From Pseudomicrostroma phylloplanum (lineage: Eukaryota; Basidiomycota; Exobasidiomycetes; Microstromatales): a stretch of DNA of 64,000 nucleotides. The DNA lies in the NCBI GenBank assembly GCA_039545275.1, contig BCHS01000013.1:124001-188000 (forward strand), given 5' to 3'. The translations under genes were made by a program, and so were the position numbers. A model generated the notes under the pieces. It was not told the DNA's origin. It made no database searches and saw nothing but the letters and a program-made list of their open reading frames with translations. Shown piece after piece: positions 45,774 to 55,026 of the stretch; position 1 is the stretch's first letter; each line of letters begins with the position of its first letter.

Positions 45774-46789
45774 TCAAGGAGAGGGGGTTCCAGCACAGGT
45801 CCAAGTCGAGTCCCTCTTGCCAGGCGTAGCCTTGACCTTGTAAGGGCTACCGGAAGCGCCAATGCAGTCGTGTACCGTCTGCGACTTGATTCCCTGGTTC
45901 TTGAAACGGGCAATGGCCGTGTCTGCGACGGAGTGAGAGGCAGACTTGTGGGTCTCGTGGTTGAGGACGAGGTGCCTCTGGCCGGCTGTGTAGCTGTTGT
46001 AGGTAGCCCTCTGGGTGGCTGCGGAGACTCCATCGGCATCTCCAATGTCGTCACTCCATTCAACCACGGTCAGACCGTGCTTGTTCTGCAGACGGGCTAT
46101 GACCCTGGAGTCGTATTCACCGTATGGGCAACGGAAGTACTTGGGCACGACACCGACAGTCTTGAGGAGCATGGTCTCCATCAGGTTGACCTGCTCGTCG
46201 ATCTCTGCATCGGTGAGCTGGGTCAGGTGAGGGTGAGACCACGAGTGCGAAGCTAGCAGGTGTCCTGCAGCAACAGAGTGTCGCATGTAGCTAACCCAAG
46301 GCGCATCGTAGGCGCACTCGTAGTTGTTACCATTGACAAAGAAGGTGACTTGCTGGCCTGCGTCAGACCACTTGTTGTTGAGCAGCTCATGCCACTTGTA
46401 GGGTCCGTCGTCGTAGGTGACGGCGACTTTGCCCTTCTTGCAGTTGTAGATGACACCGTTGTCCTTGGTCACCTGACGACGCTGCAGCTCAGCCTCGCTG
46501 GGGATATCGATCTCGTAGTCCCGAGGGTCGAGAGTCTCGAGGTACTGTGGTAGGAGAGGTAGGATGAGTTGAGGTCTTGAGCGTCAGTCAGGAGCTCAAG
46601 AAAACGGTCAGGCAATGTCTGCACGGAACGGGAACTACTCACAGCTCGAACACCAGGGCTGAGGTTGTTGAAGGCCTCGCTTCGCTTCATGGCGAGGGTA
46701 GCCTCCTGACTGTCCGACGACACAGGGGTGGCAAAGGCAGAGGCGGCGCCGAGGGCGAGGGCGACAATGGCAGTGGAGAGGCGTACCAT
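45774..46789 (-). CDS. Secreted chitin/polysaccharide deacetylase (CE4)
   Basis: Two exons (46789-46643, 46544-45774) give 305 residues. The N-terminus is a signal peptide (MVRLSTAIVALALGAASAFA) followed by a propeptide-like segment with Kex-like 'QRR'. The CE4 (NodB) motifs are 'VAVTYDDGPY' with the catalytic and metal Asp, 'ASHSWSHPHL' with two metal His, 'RCPYGEYD', and 'WSDDIGDADG'. They are present in the right order. The enzyme removes acetyl groups from chitin or oligosaccharides in the cell wall, secreted to the extracellular space. No GPI-anchor signal is visible at the C-terminus (TPSP*). Length is close to other secreted fungal chitin deacetylases. Confidence 0.88.
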
Positions 46790-47877
46790 GATGAGGAGTG
46801 GAAGCTGGAGGGTGTGGGTGTGATGGTGGAAGGTAGGGGACACTCAAGGTTCTTCGATGAGGCTGCTTTAAGGCTTAACGAAGGAGGTTGCGTTTGCGCT
46901 TAGAGGAGGTCTTGATGGGAATAGGAGGTCAGTCGAGGGGCTGATTGCTTGATGATGTCTTGAAGTACAGGAGGGGTGGATGAGACCCTGATTTGCTTCT
47001 GAGGGGTAAAGGCCGGATAGGGGTGTGGAGAAGTTAAGGGTGAGTCTGCAAGTCTTAAAGGGAGCGAAAGGACAGTGGGAAGCAGTGGGGGAGGGGAGAT
47101 GAGCGTGGGAGTGGTAAATAGGTCAAGAGGTGGGGGAAGAGTAGGGTTTGCTTCGTCAAGCAGCACAGCAGGCACGACCGTGAGACATGGAAGACCGGAG
47201 CTCAGGCGACGACGCCGCGCTGCGCTCAGGGCAGTACCACCCAAGAGCAACCAACCTGCACGGCTACTTAGTGGAGGCGAAGCGAGGCGAGGCCAGGCGG
47301 GTGAGGTCCGATCGTGAAGCTGTTTGCTTCCATGAGAGCCAACTTCTACCCGCCAATCAGGGGCGGCGGCGGCGAGGAGGGGAAGTGCGGCGGTAGAATG
47401 AAACCAAGGAAAGACCCGCTCAGGGCGGACTCGTCGGCCCATCAAAACAGAAGTGTCTCACTCGTCACTGCGCCATACTCAGCCCAGACCCAGGCCAGAC
47501 CCGTGTGAGCGGCGAGGAGGAGGCAACGCAGCGAGAGACAGTGGGAACGGGTGAGAGTACTCGACGGAGCGACCTCCGAGCACGTACGCTCTGTCCCCCG
47601 CCCTTGGACTCTGTCTCACCCTCGCCCACAGCCACGGTTATTGATACTCAGCCAAGCCACGCCCTTTTCGCCACACCCGCCCACCACTGCCGCCAGGACG
47701 CAGAGGGGGGACGCTCAGGCAGTGATCGGCCAAGTGATTCACCTTTACGCATCGCATTGGCCTCGTGCAGCTACCCTCGTTGCCTCTACTCTTCCGCACA
47801 CAGTCCGCACTCTGCAATTGTTCTTTCATACAAGGGCGAAGATTCTTCAACTCTACCCGAAGCTGCCCAACTCCCGC
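46790..47877. promoter_or_regulatory. Long promoter region of chitin deacetylase gene
   Basis: A 1.1 kb gene-free region between two same-strand genes. A GAAGCGAGGCGAGGC repeat-like stretch lies at about 47275-47300. No supported coding sequence or tRNA found. Confidence 0.4.
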
Positions 47878-50271
47878 TCACTGCGTCCGTGATTGGGCCG
47901 ATTCTGACCGATCCCCGCCCCGCTCTGCCCTCTCCGCATCCGCCGCCGCCCCTTCCGCTAGGCCCTGCTCCCCTGCTGTTGCTGGTAGATCGAGCAGATG
48001 ACCCATACGTTCAATCTTGGTCCGAAGGTAGCGCTCCAATTCCACGCCGCGCGCCGCTGCACCGCCTATGAGCGTAGCTCCCGACGAGCGGAGCATGTGT
48101 TGCTGATAGTCGTCGCTGTCTCCGTCCTCTTCTTCTTCGTCTTCTTCGTAGTGGCTGCTCTCGGACTCCTCTTGGCCCCCGCCCTCCACTCCCTCAAAGT
48201 CCGAGCCCTGATGCCGCCGGCCGAAATGGGATGCCTCATCGTCGTCCTCTGCTTGAGAAAGAATGGAGCGGGACATACCCTCGTCGGAAAGCTGAGAGGA
48301 AGCGAGAGCAGCCACTCGTCGATCTCGCTTTGGGCCGGCGGCAGTCTTTCTGAGCCTTGATGACTTCTTCTTGCCCTTCCGAGCCGACGGGCTCTTGCCG
48401 TCCTTTGAGCGCTTCACCTCCTGGGTCCAAGCTCTGGGGACCATACCCACCCGTTCCTTGACCTTGATGCCCTCGGCCTCTAGCGCTTCCATCTTCTCTG
48501 GGTTGTTGGTCAGCAGACGACAGCTGGACACGCCCAGATCCTCCAAGATCGCTCCGGCTGCTGCGTAGCTCCTCGCATCAGGGAGATGGCCCAGGAGGAC
48601 ATTGGCACTGACGGTATCGTGGCCCATGTCTTGCAAGTTGTAAGCCATTAGCTTGTCCAACAGTCCAATGCCTCGCCCCTCTTGTCTTAGGTAGACGACA
48701 ACGCCACGAGGCAGACGAGGCCTCTGAGGGTCGCGAGAAGCATCGCGTGAGGGTTCGGAACCGGAGCCACTTTGAAGGATGAGGCGCAGCGCTTCATCGA
48801 GCTGCTCACCACAGTCGCAGCGTTGTGAACCGATCGTCTCGCCGGTGTAACACTCCGAATGGATTCTCACTAGAGGTGCCTCCCAGTCCACATCGCCCTC
48901 GCTAGCGTGTGCAGGGTGCTCCCTGCCCCGTCGTATACCGGCGCTCGCGACTTGGCAATGTGGGCCCAGTCTGCCCACGTACGCGCCGCGAACGATTCGC
49001 TCCATTTCAGTCTCTTCAGAACTCCAGACTTCATCGAGCGTTCGACTACGGAGCGAGGGCGGGCCAGCAGGCTTCGACAATTCGTCTACGCTGACGTCTG
49101 GCTCATTTTGGGCGGGGTCGATGACCAAGGCAAGGTGCTCTTTGTTGTCTCGATTGTTGCGGTAGAGATGACAGAAGATTTCGCCATGAGGGGTAGGTAT
49201 CCTCGTGCGGGCGTAGCAGCGGATCTGAAGTGGCGGCGGGCGCACGATGGAGGACAGACGAGAAAGTTGAGGTACGGCAGTGGCGGGTGAAGCTGACAGT
49301 GGCCCTTGGTTGAGTTCCCTCGGCGTGGAGGGGAGAGCTGGTGTAGTCGGAGCGGAGGCGATAGCTTTCCTCTCTGAGAGAGCCTGCTGAATGAGTGCAG
49401 CAGTGCCTTGCGGACGCTGATCACGTTGACCCTCGTCTCCGGGAGGTGCAGTAGGAGCGCTAGTACCCGGTGCGGAGGAAGAGCCCTCCTCCTGGCTTGC
49501 ACGAATGCCTACAGATGAGGCCACTTGAGCCTCATGAGCAGCCTCTACTTTGCGGTCCTGACCTGCCTGGTTCGATTCTCGACTTTGAGTCTCCCTTTGC
49601 CTGAGTGCTTCTGCACGCAGCCTCTTCGCCTCCTCTTCAAGCTTGATGCGAACGCTACGAGGCGCTTGCCGGCTGGCGTACATGGCCCTTTCCGAGTCGG
49701 TCACCTCGGGTACAGGCTCGATATCTCTGATCAGCTCCTCGGCTTGAAGCTCGTTGTCATCCATGTCGCAATTGGCATAGGACCCAAAGCTTGTGGACTG
49801 AGAGCGAGAGGTGCGGGTTCTCTCCTTCGGCGCAGCGGGTGCCGGAGGTTGGTGGGACTGAGCTGCCTTGACAGCCTGCCTTTGGCTTGCTGGCATCTGA
49901 CGAGACGGACCATGAGCCGTCTCTCCATAGGTATGATGGAAGTGGTGTCTTGTGACCTGGGGTCCAGAGGAGAGACTGGCTGCGAGAATGATTGGGTCGA
50001 TGGGTGGTCTTCGCAGCGCGCTTAGTGTCGCAAGAGGTCGACGCCTTCCTGCAACGTGCTGTCCAGAAGCATGACTAGACGAAGGAGAAGATGATGAAGC
50101 TCCAGAATGCGGGAAAGAGGAAGGCATGGAAGTCAAGAGATCGAGGAGCTCCTTCTCCGAGGTAGCATTGGCAGCATGGTGCTGATGGAACCCGCCTACC
50201 GGTGATCTGGCGGCCATTGCTGGGCTCGAAGGTGAGGATGAAGATGCCCGACGGGGATGAGTGTCGGCCAT
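47878..50271 (-). CDS. RIB1: GTP cyclohydrolase II with long extensions
   Basis: A single exon of 797 residues. The catalytic domain spans about residues 340-620. '[19 protein letters not shown]' opens it; '[26 protein letters not shown]' gives three zinc-binding Cys. '[31 protein letters not shown]' is the catalytic Arg/Glu loop; '[25 protein letters not shown]' follows. It hydrolyses GTP in the first step of riboflavin synthesis. Typical enzymes have 200-350 residues; here about 330 disordered N-terminal residues and 170 acidic C-terminal residues are added. The C-terminus has a highly acidic run and a Lys/Arg segment that could be a nuclear localisation signal (inference). An internal start near residue 330 would still make a full enzyme. 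Confidence 0.87.
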   Translation of the reverse strand: MADTHPRRASSSSPSSPAMAARSPVGGFHQHHAANATSEKELLDLLTSMPSSFPHSGASSSSPSSSHASGQHVAGRRRPLATLSALRRPPIDPIILAASLSSGPQVTRHHFHHTYGETAHGPSRQMPASQRQAVKAAQSHQPPAPAAPKERTRTSRSQSTSFGSYANCDMDDNELQAEELIRDIEPVPEVTDSERAMYASRQAPRSVRIKLEEEAKRLRAEALRQRETQSRESNQAGQDRKVEAAHEAQVASSVGIRASQEEGSSSAPGTSAPTAPPGDEGQRDQRPQGTAALIQQALSERKAIASAPTTPALPSTPRELNQGPLSASPATAVPQLSRLSSIVRPPPLQIRCYARTRIPTPHGEIFCHLYRNNRDNKEHLALVIDPAQNEPDVSVDELSKPAGPPSLRSRTLDEVWSSEETEMERIVRGAYVGRLGPHCQVASAGIRRGREHPAHASEGDVDWEAPLVRIHSECYTGETIGSQRCDCGEQLDEALRLILQSGSGSEPSRDASRDPQRPRLPRGVVVYLRQEGRGIGLLDKLMAYNLQDMGHDTVSANVLLGHLPDARSYAAAGAILEDLGVSSCRLLTNNPEKMEALEAEGIKVKERVGMVPRAWTQEVKRSKDGKSPSARKGKKKSSRLRKTAAGPKRDRRVAALASSQLSDEGMSRSILSQAEDDDEASHFGRRHQGSDFEGVEGGGQEESESSHYEEDEEEEDGDSDDYQQHMLRSSGATLIGGAAARGVELERYLRTKIERMGHLLDLPATAGEQGLAEGAAADAERAERGGDRSESAQSRTQ

Positions 50272-50791
50272 GGCTCCAGGCAGCTATACGAGGACGCCGC
50301 TACGGTCACGAAGAAACAAATGAAGAGGCGAGTGAAGGAGCGATTCGGCAATGCGGCAATGCGGAATGGTCGAAGGGGGCGGAGGCCGTGGATTCAGGCG
50401 TCGGGTGTAGTGGTCTGCGAAGCTGACTCTTCCCGGCCTCCGCTTTGCCGTGCTTGCCTGCTTCCGTTCCGGTCTGGCTCAAGTCACATGTGATTCAAAC
50501 TTGCGCCTCGCAACTCATCCAACACCTCGCTCGCCCCGCCCCCCGCCGCCGCCTCCTTCCCTCTACTCTGCCATCCCCACACCATCGCCCACGCTCTTCG
50601 TACTCCCTCCCGAGTTGGCACCCCAGATACACACGCCTCGGTCACCTTTGAAGACACAGAGTCGCACAAACGGGTACCTCCTCGACACTCTTCGTTCACT
50701 AGAGGACCGCTGCTGACTGCACTTCCCTGCAAAGGATATTCCTAACACCACCTTCCACTCGCACGCACGCACGCATACACACACCTGCATC
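50272..50791. promoter_or_regulatory. Divergent promoter, RIB1 / importin alpha
   Basis: A 520 bp region between divergent genes. It holds pyrimidine-rich tracts and an ACGC/AC repeat at 50764-50785 just before the importin alpha ATG. No TATA box identified. Confidence 0.45.
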
Positions 50792-52665
50792 ATGTCGACC
50801 ACTCGTCGTCAAGATGCCTATAAGAACAAGGGGCAGTTCAAGGCAGATGAGCTCCGTCGAAGGAGAGAGGAGGCTCAGGTAGAGATCAGGAAGCAGAAGA
50901 GGGAGGAGAGTATGGCAAAGAGGAGGAATCTCGACGCAGCCGCCCTCAGCGATGCAGAGACCGACGATGAAGAGGCAGTCGGAGCCATGCTTGACAAGGA
51001 CGTGAGTTGACTTTTGCGAAAGAGCGACGGAGACATTACTGTGTATGCTGACGAATTCGGCGCTGACGCACCCCATCGCCCCCTTACAGCTCTCTGAGCA
51101 ACTGCCGATCATGATCCAAGGTGTCATGTCCGAGAACCTCGACGCTCAGCTTGACTGCACCACCAAGTTCAGGAAGCTCTTGTCCAAGGAGAGGAGTCCT
51201 CCCATTGACAAGGTCATCGGATGCGGTGTCGTACCACGATTTGTCGAGTTCCTTCGTAGCCCACACAGCCCCCTCCAGGTGAGTAGGCAGGCCGAGACAG
51301 ATCTTGACGCTTTGAGGGGTAGCCGATGCTGACTTCGTCTCCATCGACTTCTGCTTCACAGTTCGAAGCTGCGTGGGCCCTGACCAACATCGCTTCGGGA
51401 ACATCCGACCACACTCAAGTCGTGATCAGCGAGGGTGCCGTCCCCATCTTCATTGAGCTCCTATCTTCGCAGGTCTTTGATGTTCGGGAGCAGGCAGTGT
51501 GGGCATTGGGCAACATCGCAGGTGACAGCCCCAAGTGCCGAGACTTTGTTCTGGGAGCAGGTGCCATGCGACCTCTTATCGCCCTGCTCAACGAGAACCA
51601 TAGGCTCAGTATGCTGCGCAACGCAACCTGGACACTGAGCAACTTCTGCAGAGGAAAGAACCCCCAACCCGAGTGGGAGCTGGTGAGTAGTAGTGGCACA
51701 CAACTTTCCTGGTCTTGGATTACTTCTGACGTCCTTGCCTCCACTTATGCCGTTGCTGATAGGTTGCCCCGGCCCTCACGGTTTTGACGAAGCTTATCTA
51801 CTCCTCGGACGATGAGGTGCTCATCGACGCTTGCTGGGCTGTCTCCTACCTCTCGGATGGAGCTAATGAGAAAATTCAGGCTGTCATCGAGGCAGGCCTC
51901 TGCCGTCGCCTTGTCGATCTGCTTGTCCACAACTCGACAGCAGTCCAGACCCCCGCGCTTCGATCGGTCGGCAACATCGTCACAGGTGACGACCTGCAGA
52001 CACAAGTGGTGATTGCCTCTGGCGCTCTGCCCCCGCTGCTCTCTCTGCTGTCTTCTCCCAAGGACGGCATCAAGAAGGAGGCTTGCTGGACTATCTCCAA
52101 CGTCACTGCCGGCTCTAGCCACCAGATTCAGGCCGTCATTGACAACAACATCATCCCGCCTCTGATCGACATTCTCGCCCACGCTGATTTCAAGACGCGG
52201 AAGGAGGCCTGCTGGGCCATCTCAAACGCCACTTCTGGAGGTCTGAACGAACCCAGCCAGATTCGCTATCTCGTCAGCCAGGGATGCATCAAGCCTCTGT
52301 GCGACATCCTCAAGTCGATGGACAACCGAATCATTCAGGTTGCCCTCGACGGACTGGAAAACATTCTCAAGGTCGGTGACCAAGACAAGGAGGCCAACGG
52401 AGCGGGAGCTGTGAACCAGTACGCCCTCCACATCGAAGAGTGCGGTGGAATGGTAACAATCCACCAGCTGCAACACCACGAGAATCTGGAGATCTACAAG
52501 AAGTGCTTCTTCATCATGGACAAGTACTTCCCTGACGAGGAGGATGCTGGAGCGGACACCGGAGTCGATGCGCCTCAAGTGGATGCATCGGGAGCATTCG
52601 CTTTCCAGCCTACTCTGGCAGCACCCAGCGGTGGCTTCAGCTTCGCCTCCAACGGCCAGCAGTAA
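50792..52665 (+). CDS. SRP1: Importin subunit alpha
   Basis: Four exons (50792-51001, 51090-51278, 51362-51682, 51763-52665) give 540 residues. The N-terminal importin-beta-binding domain is basic ([25 protein letters not shown]). Ten armadillo repeats follow, with the diagnostic '[27 protein letters not shown]', '[18 protein letters not shown]', '[15 protein letters not shown]', '[16 protein letters not shown]', '[15 protein letters not shown]' and '[16 protein letters not shown]' segments. W and N residues of the NLS-binding groove are visible. A C-terminal acidic stretch ([12 protein letters not shown]) binds the exportin. It carries classical NLS cargo with importin beta. Confidence 0.96.
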
Positions 52666-53856
52666 GCTGCCTTGTAGATTCGTGCGGTCATAGAGAATGG
52701 ATCATTACCTTTCATCGTTCACTTTCGCCGTGCTTCTGTGACTGCCAAGCCTTCTCCCGTGCGGAGACTTTCCAGCTTGGACATCCAGAAGCGGCAGGGA
52801 CGGGCAGCTCTGTTGGTCCGCACTCAGGTCTACACAGAGGGTTTCCCAATCCTCGCTGACTGCTGTCAGCCACTGGAGACCTTGCCGTAGCCTGGGTCGC
52901 CGACTGATCGGACGTCCGTCTCTCCCTTCTCGCATTTGCACGCCCGTCCGCGTCTCCGTTTTGAACTTATCCCTCACTATACGACCACCATCACACAGCG
53001 AATCTCATCTGTCCCCTCTCTTCTCATCACTCTCTTCCCCACTCCTTCACACGCAGCAGTCATCATCTGCCGCCGCCGTCGTGTCTGTCTTCCTCGGCCT
53101 CTTGTCACACATCCATCACGCCTGTCTCCTTGCCGTGGGTCATGCTCTCAAGGAGCACTTTGACTCCACCCGCAAGAAATCTCTTCAATCAATGTACTCT
53201 CGCCATTACCCTCTGCCAAGTCCATCTAGCACTTTACGTCTGCGTCTGAGGTTCCCGCTCTGTGGTCTGTTCGTCTCTGCGTGAGTCTGCCCTACGCCTG
53301 GATGGATGCATCCACCGTCGATACTCCCGTCTCGTTCGTTTCAGCTTCAGGCTTCGCAATGGCAGGCTCAGCACTCTCAGTCTCGCTTCAAAGCAATCTT
53401 CAGCTTCCACAAGATCTATAGTATAGAAGAGGGAGACAACAAGGCAGAGACAAAAGACAGGGAGATATTCGTCGTCATTTGGATTTGGATAGAGTAGAGT
53501 CGGGCGAAGAGTACAGGTATAGAACACAACAGACTTCGGCTTTGGGAAAAGGGGAAGAGAGAGAGAGTCGGAAATTTGTGGAGAAAGGCGTAGCGTAGGC
53601 GTTAAATTGCGTGTCCGGAGGAGAATAGGAAAGTGCGTTGGACTTGCGAATCCTGTCCAGAGTAGAGGAGCGGAGCGGAGGGAGAGCGAGGGCGTACTCT
53701 TGCGTACACTAGGATAGTGGTGGACTGTGCACGACCAGGAGCACGTGTTTGGCAGAGTTTTTGAGAGCACATTTATGGTAGCGATCGTCTAGGTGTGTGT
53801 GCAGGGAGAAGACGACCCATTGGAGCAAGGATGTCGTCGCTGGGCAGGTCCTAGAT
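52666..53856. other. Convergent intergenic region
   Basis: A 1.19 kb stretch between importin alpha and the repeat-precursor gene. 52970-53100 is strongly C/T-rich on plus. No complete coding sequence fits; ORFs in it have low-complexity shadow character. It should hold both 3' UTRs and perhaps an untranslated transcript, which cannot be decided from sequence. Confidence 0.4.
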
Positions 53857-54874
53857 TTACCAAGGGTTGTTTCGGACAGTTCGCTTCCAAGGGGCGTTGC
53901 GGACGGTTCGCTCCTCGAGGTCCTCAGCGTCCTCACGCTTCCAGGGAGCGTTGCGGACAGTGCGCTCCTCGAGTGACTCCTCCTCACGCTTCCAAGGAGC
54001 GTTTCGGACGGTGCGCTCCTCGAGAGACTCCTCCTCGCGCTTCCAGGGAGCATTGCGAACGGTTCGCTCCTCAACGGTCTCGTCTCGCTTCCAAGGAGCG
54101 TTGCGGACTCTTCGCTCCTCGAGAGACTCCTCCTCGCGCTTCCAGGGGGTGTTGCGGACTCTTCGCTCCTCGATNNNNNNNNNNNNNNNNNNNNNNNNNN
54201 NNNNNNNNNNNNNNNNNNNNNNNNNNNNNNNNNNNNNNNNNNNNNNNNNNNNNNNNNNNNNNNNNNNNNNNNNNNNNNNNNNNNNNNNNNNNNNNNNNNN
54301 NNNNNNNNNNNNNNNNNNNNNNNNNNNNNNNNNNNNNNNNNNNNNNNNNNNNNNNNNNNNNNNNNNNNNNNNNNNNNNNNNNNNNNNNNNNNNNNNNNNN
54401 NNNNNNNNNNNNNNNNNNNNNNNNNNNNNNNNNNNNNNNNNNNNNNNNNNNNNNNNNNNNNNNNGCGTTGCGGACTCTTCGCTCCTCGATGTCTTCGTCG
54501 CGCTTCCAGGGAGCGTTGCGGACTCTTCGCTCCTCGATGTCCTCGTCGCGCTTCCATGGTGCGTTGCGGACGGTTCGCTTCCAGGGAGCGTTTCGAACAG
54601 TCCGGTCCTCGAGGGTCTCTTCCTCACGCTTCCAAGGTGCGTTGCGGACGGTGCGCTCCTCAACGGCAGCTCGCTCGGCAAGAGGAGCGTCGGACTGGTG
54701 GTGTGCGAGAAGGGAGCGAAAGGTAAGGGTAAGTAAAGAGCCGATTGAGAGGGGGAACAGGGGCGGATGAGGTGCGGCAGTGTCGAGGTGGATCGGGTTA
54801 CTCACGACGGGGGCGGCAGCAACACCGAGAGCGGCGCAGAGGGCCAGGGCAGTAGCAGCAGTGATGAACTTCAT
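53857..54874 (-). CDS. Secreted Kex2-processed repeat precursor of TVRNAPW-type heptapeptides
   Basis: Exon 1 (54874-54806) codes a hydrophobic signal peptide (starting MKFITAATALALCAALG); the 111 bp intron has GTGAGT/CCAG borders. Exon 2 starts at 54694 and ends with TAA at 53857. After 'SDAPLAERAAVEER' the protein is tandem units: a heptapeptide [T/R]VRNAPW, then KR, then an acidic spacer such as EEESLEER or DEDIEER. Twelve units are visible (8 T-type, 4 R-type, variants TPW and NPW) plus those lost in the gap at 54175-54464. The KR pairs are kexin sites; units 3 and 12 lack the spacer, so the mature peptide probably starts at T. It is not a farnesylated CaaX pheromone. Secreted signalling or antimicrobial peptide is inferred; no known family recognised. 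Confidence 0.82.
53876..54662 (-). repeat. Tandem 48-51 bp coding repeat of the heptapeptide precursor
   Basis: Units of 48-51 bp (27 bp where the spacer is missing) alternate on both sides of the N gap. Nucleotide identity between units is very high, which points to recent tandem duplication or unequal crossover. The R-type units flank the gap on both sides. Confidence 0.9.
54175..54464. other. Assembly gap (290 N) inside repeat
   Basis: All bases are N. The right side ends with the first two bases of an Ala codon and the left side resumes at a codon start, so the true gap must be 1 modulo 3. 290 is 2 modulo 3, so the stated length is not exact. Confidence 0.95.
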
Positions 54875-54933
54875 GATGATAAGAAGGGAAGAGGGTTTAG
54901 GGATCACTAGAGGTGATACTAAGAGTCGATGAG

Positions 54934-54964
54934 AGAGTAGAGTAGAGTAGAGTGGAGTGGAGTG
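54934..54964 (-). repeat. AGAGT/GGAGT pentanucleotide repeat in 5' UTR
   Basis: Six copies of a five-base unit (AGAGT then GGAGT on plus) lie 60-90 bp upstream of the precursor ATG, between it and the TATA box, so in the probable 5' leader. Confidence 0.7.
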
Positions 54965-55019
54965 AAGGCGATGGAGAGTGTGATGGAAAAGGGGCAGAAT
55001 TGGTTCCGGAGGGGTGCGG

Positions 55020-55026
55020 TTATATA
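55020..55026 (-). promoter_or_regulatory. TATA box of peptide precursor gene
   Basis: TATATAA on the minus strand, about 146 bp before the ATG at 54874. This predicts a transcript start roughly 110-120 bp before the ATG. Confidence 0.55.

Noticed and set aside
47505..48071. Plus-strand ORF of 188 codons near the RIB1 3' end
   Set aside because: Partly overlaps RIB1 antisense and shows only Ser/Pro/Leu-rich shadow composition.
53793..54770. Plus-strand ORFs of 289-325 codons across the repeat region
   Set aside because: They read through the N gap and represent the complementary frames of the repeat. The minus-strand frame alone has a signal peptide, a supported intron and KR sites.
53857..54874. 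RiPP (dikaritin) biosynthetic cluster around the precursor
   Set aside because: No UstYa/DUF3328, methyltransferase or copper oxidase gene was recognised among neighbours, so only a peptide precursor is claimed. Tailoring enzymes elsewhere in the genome are not excluded.
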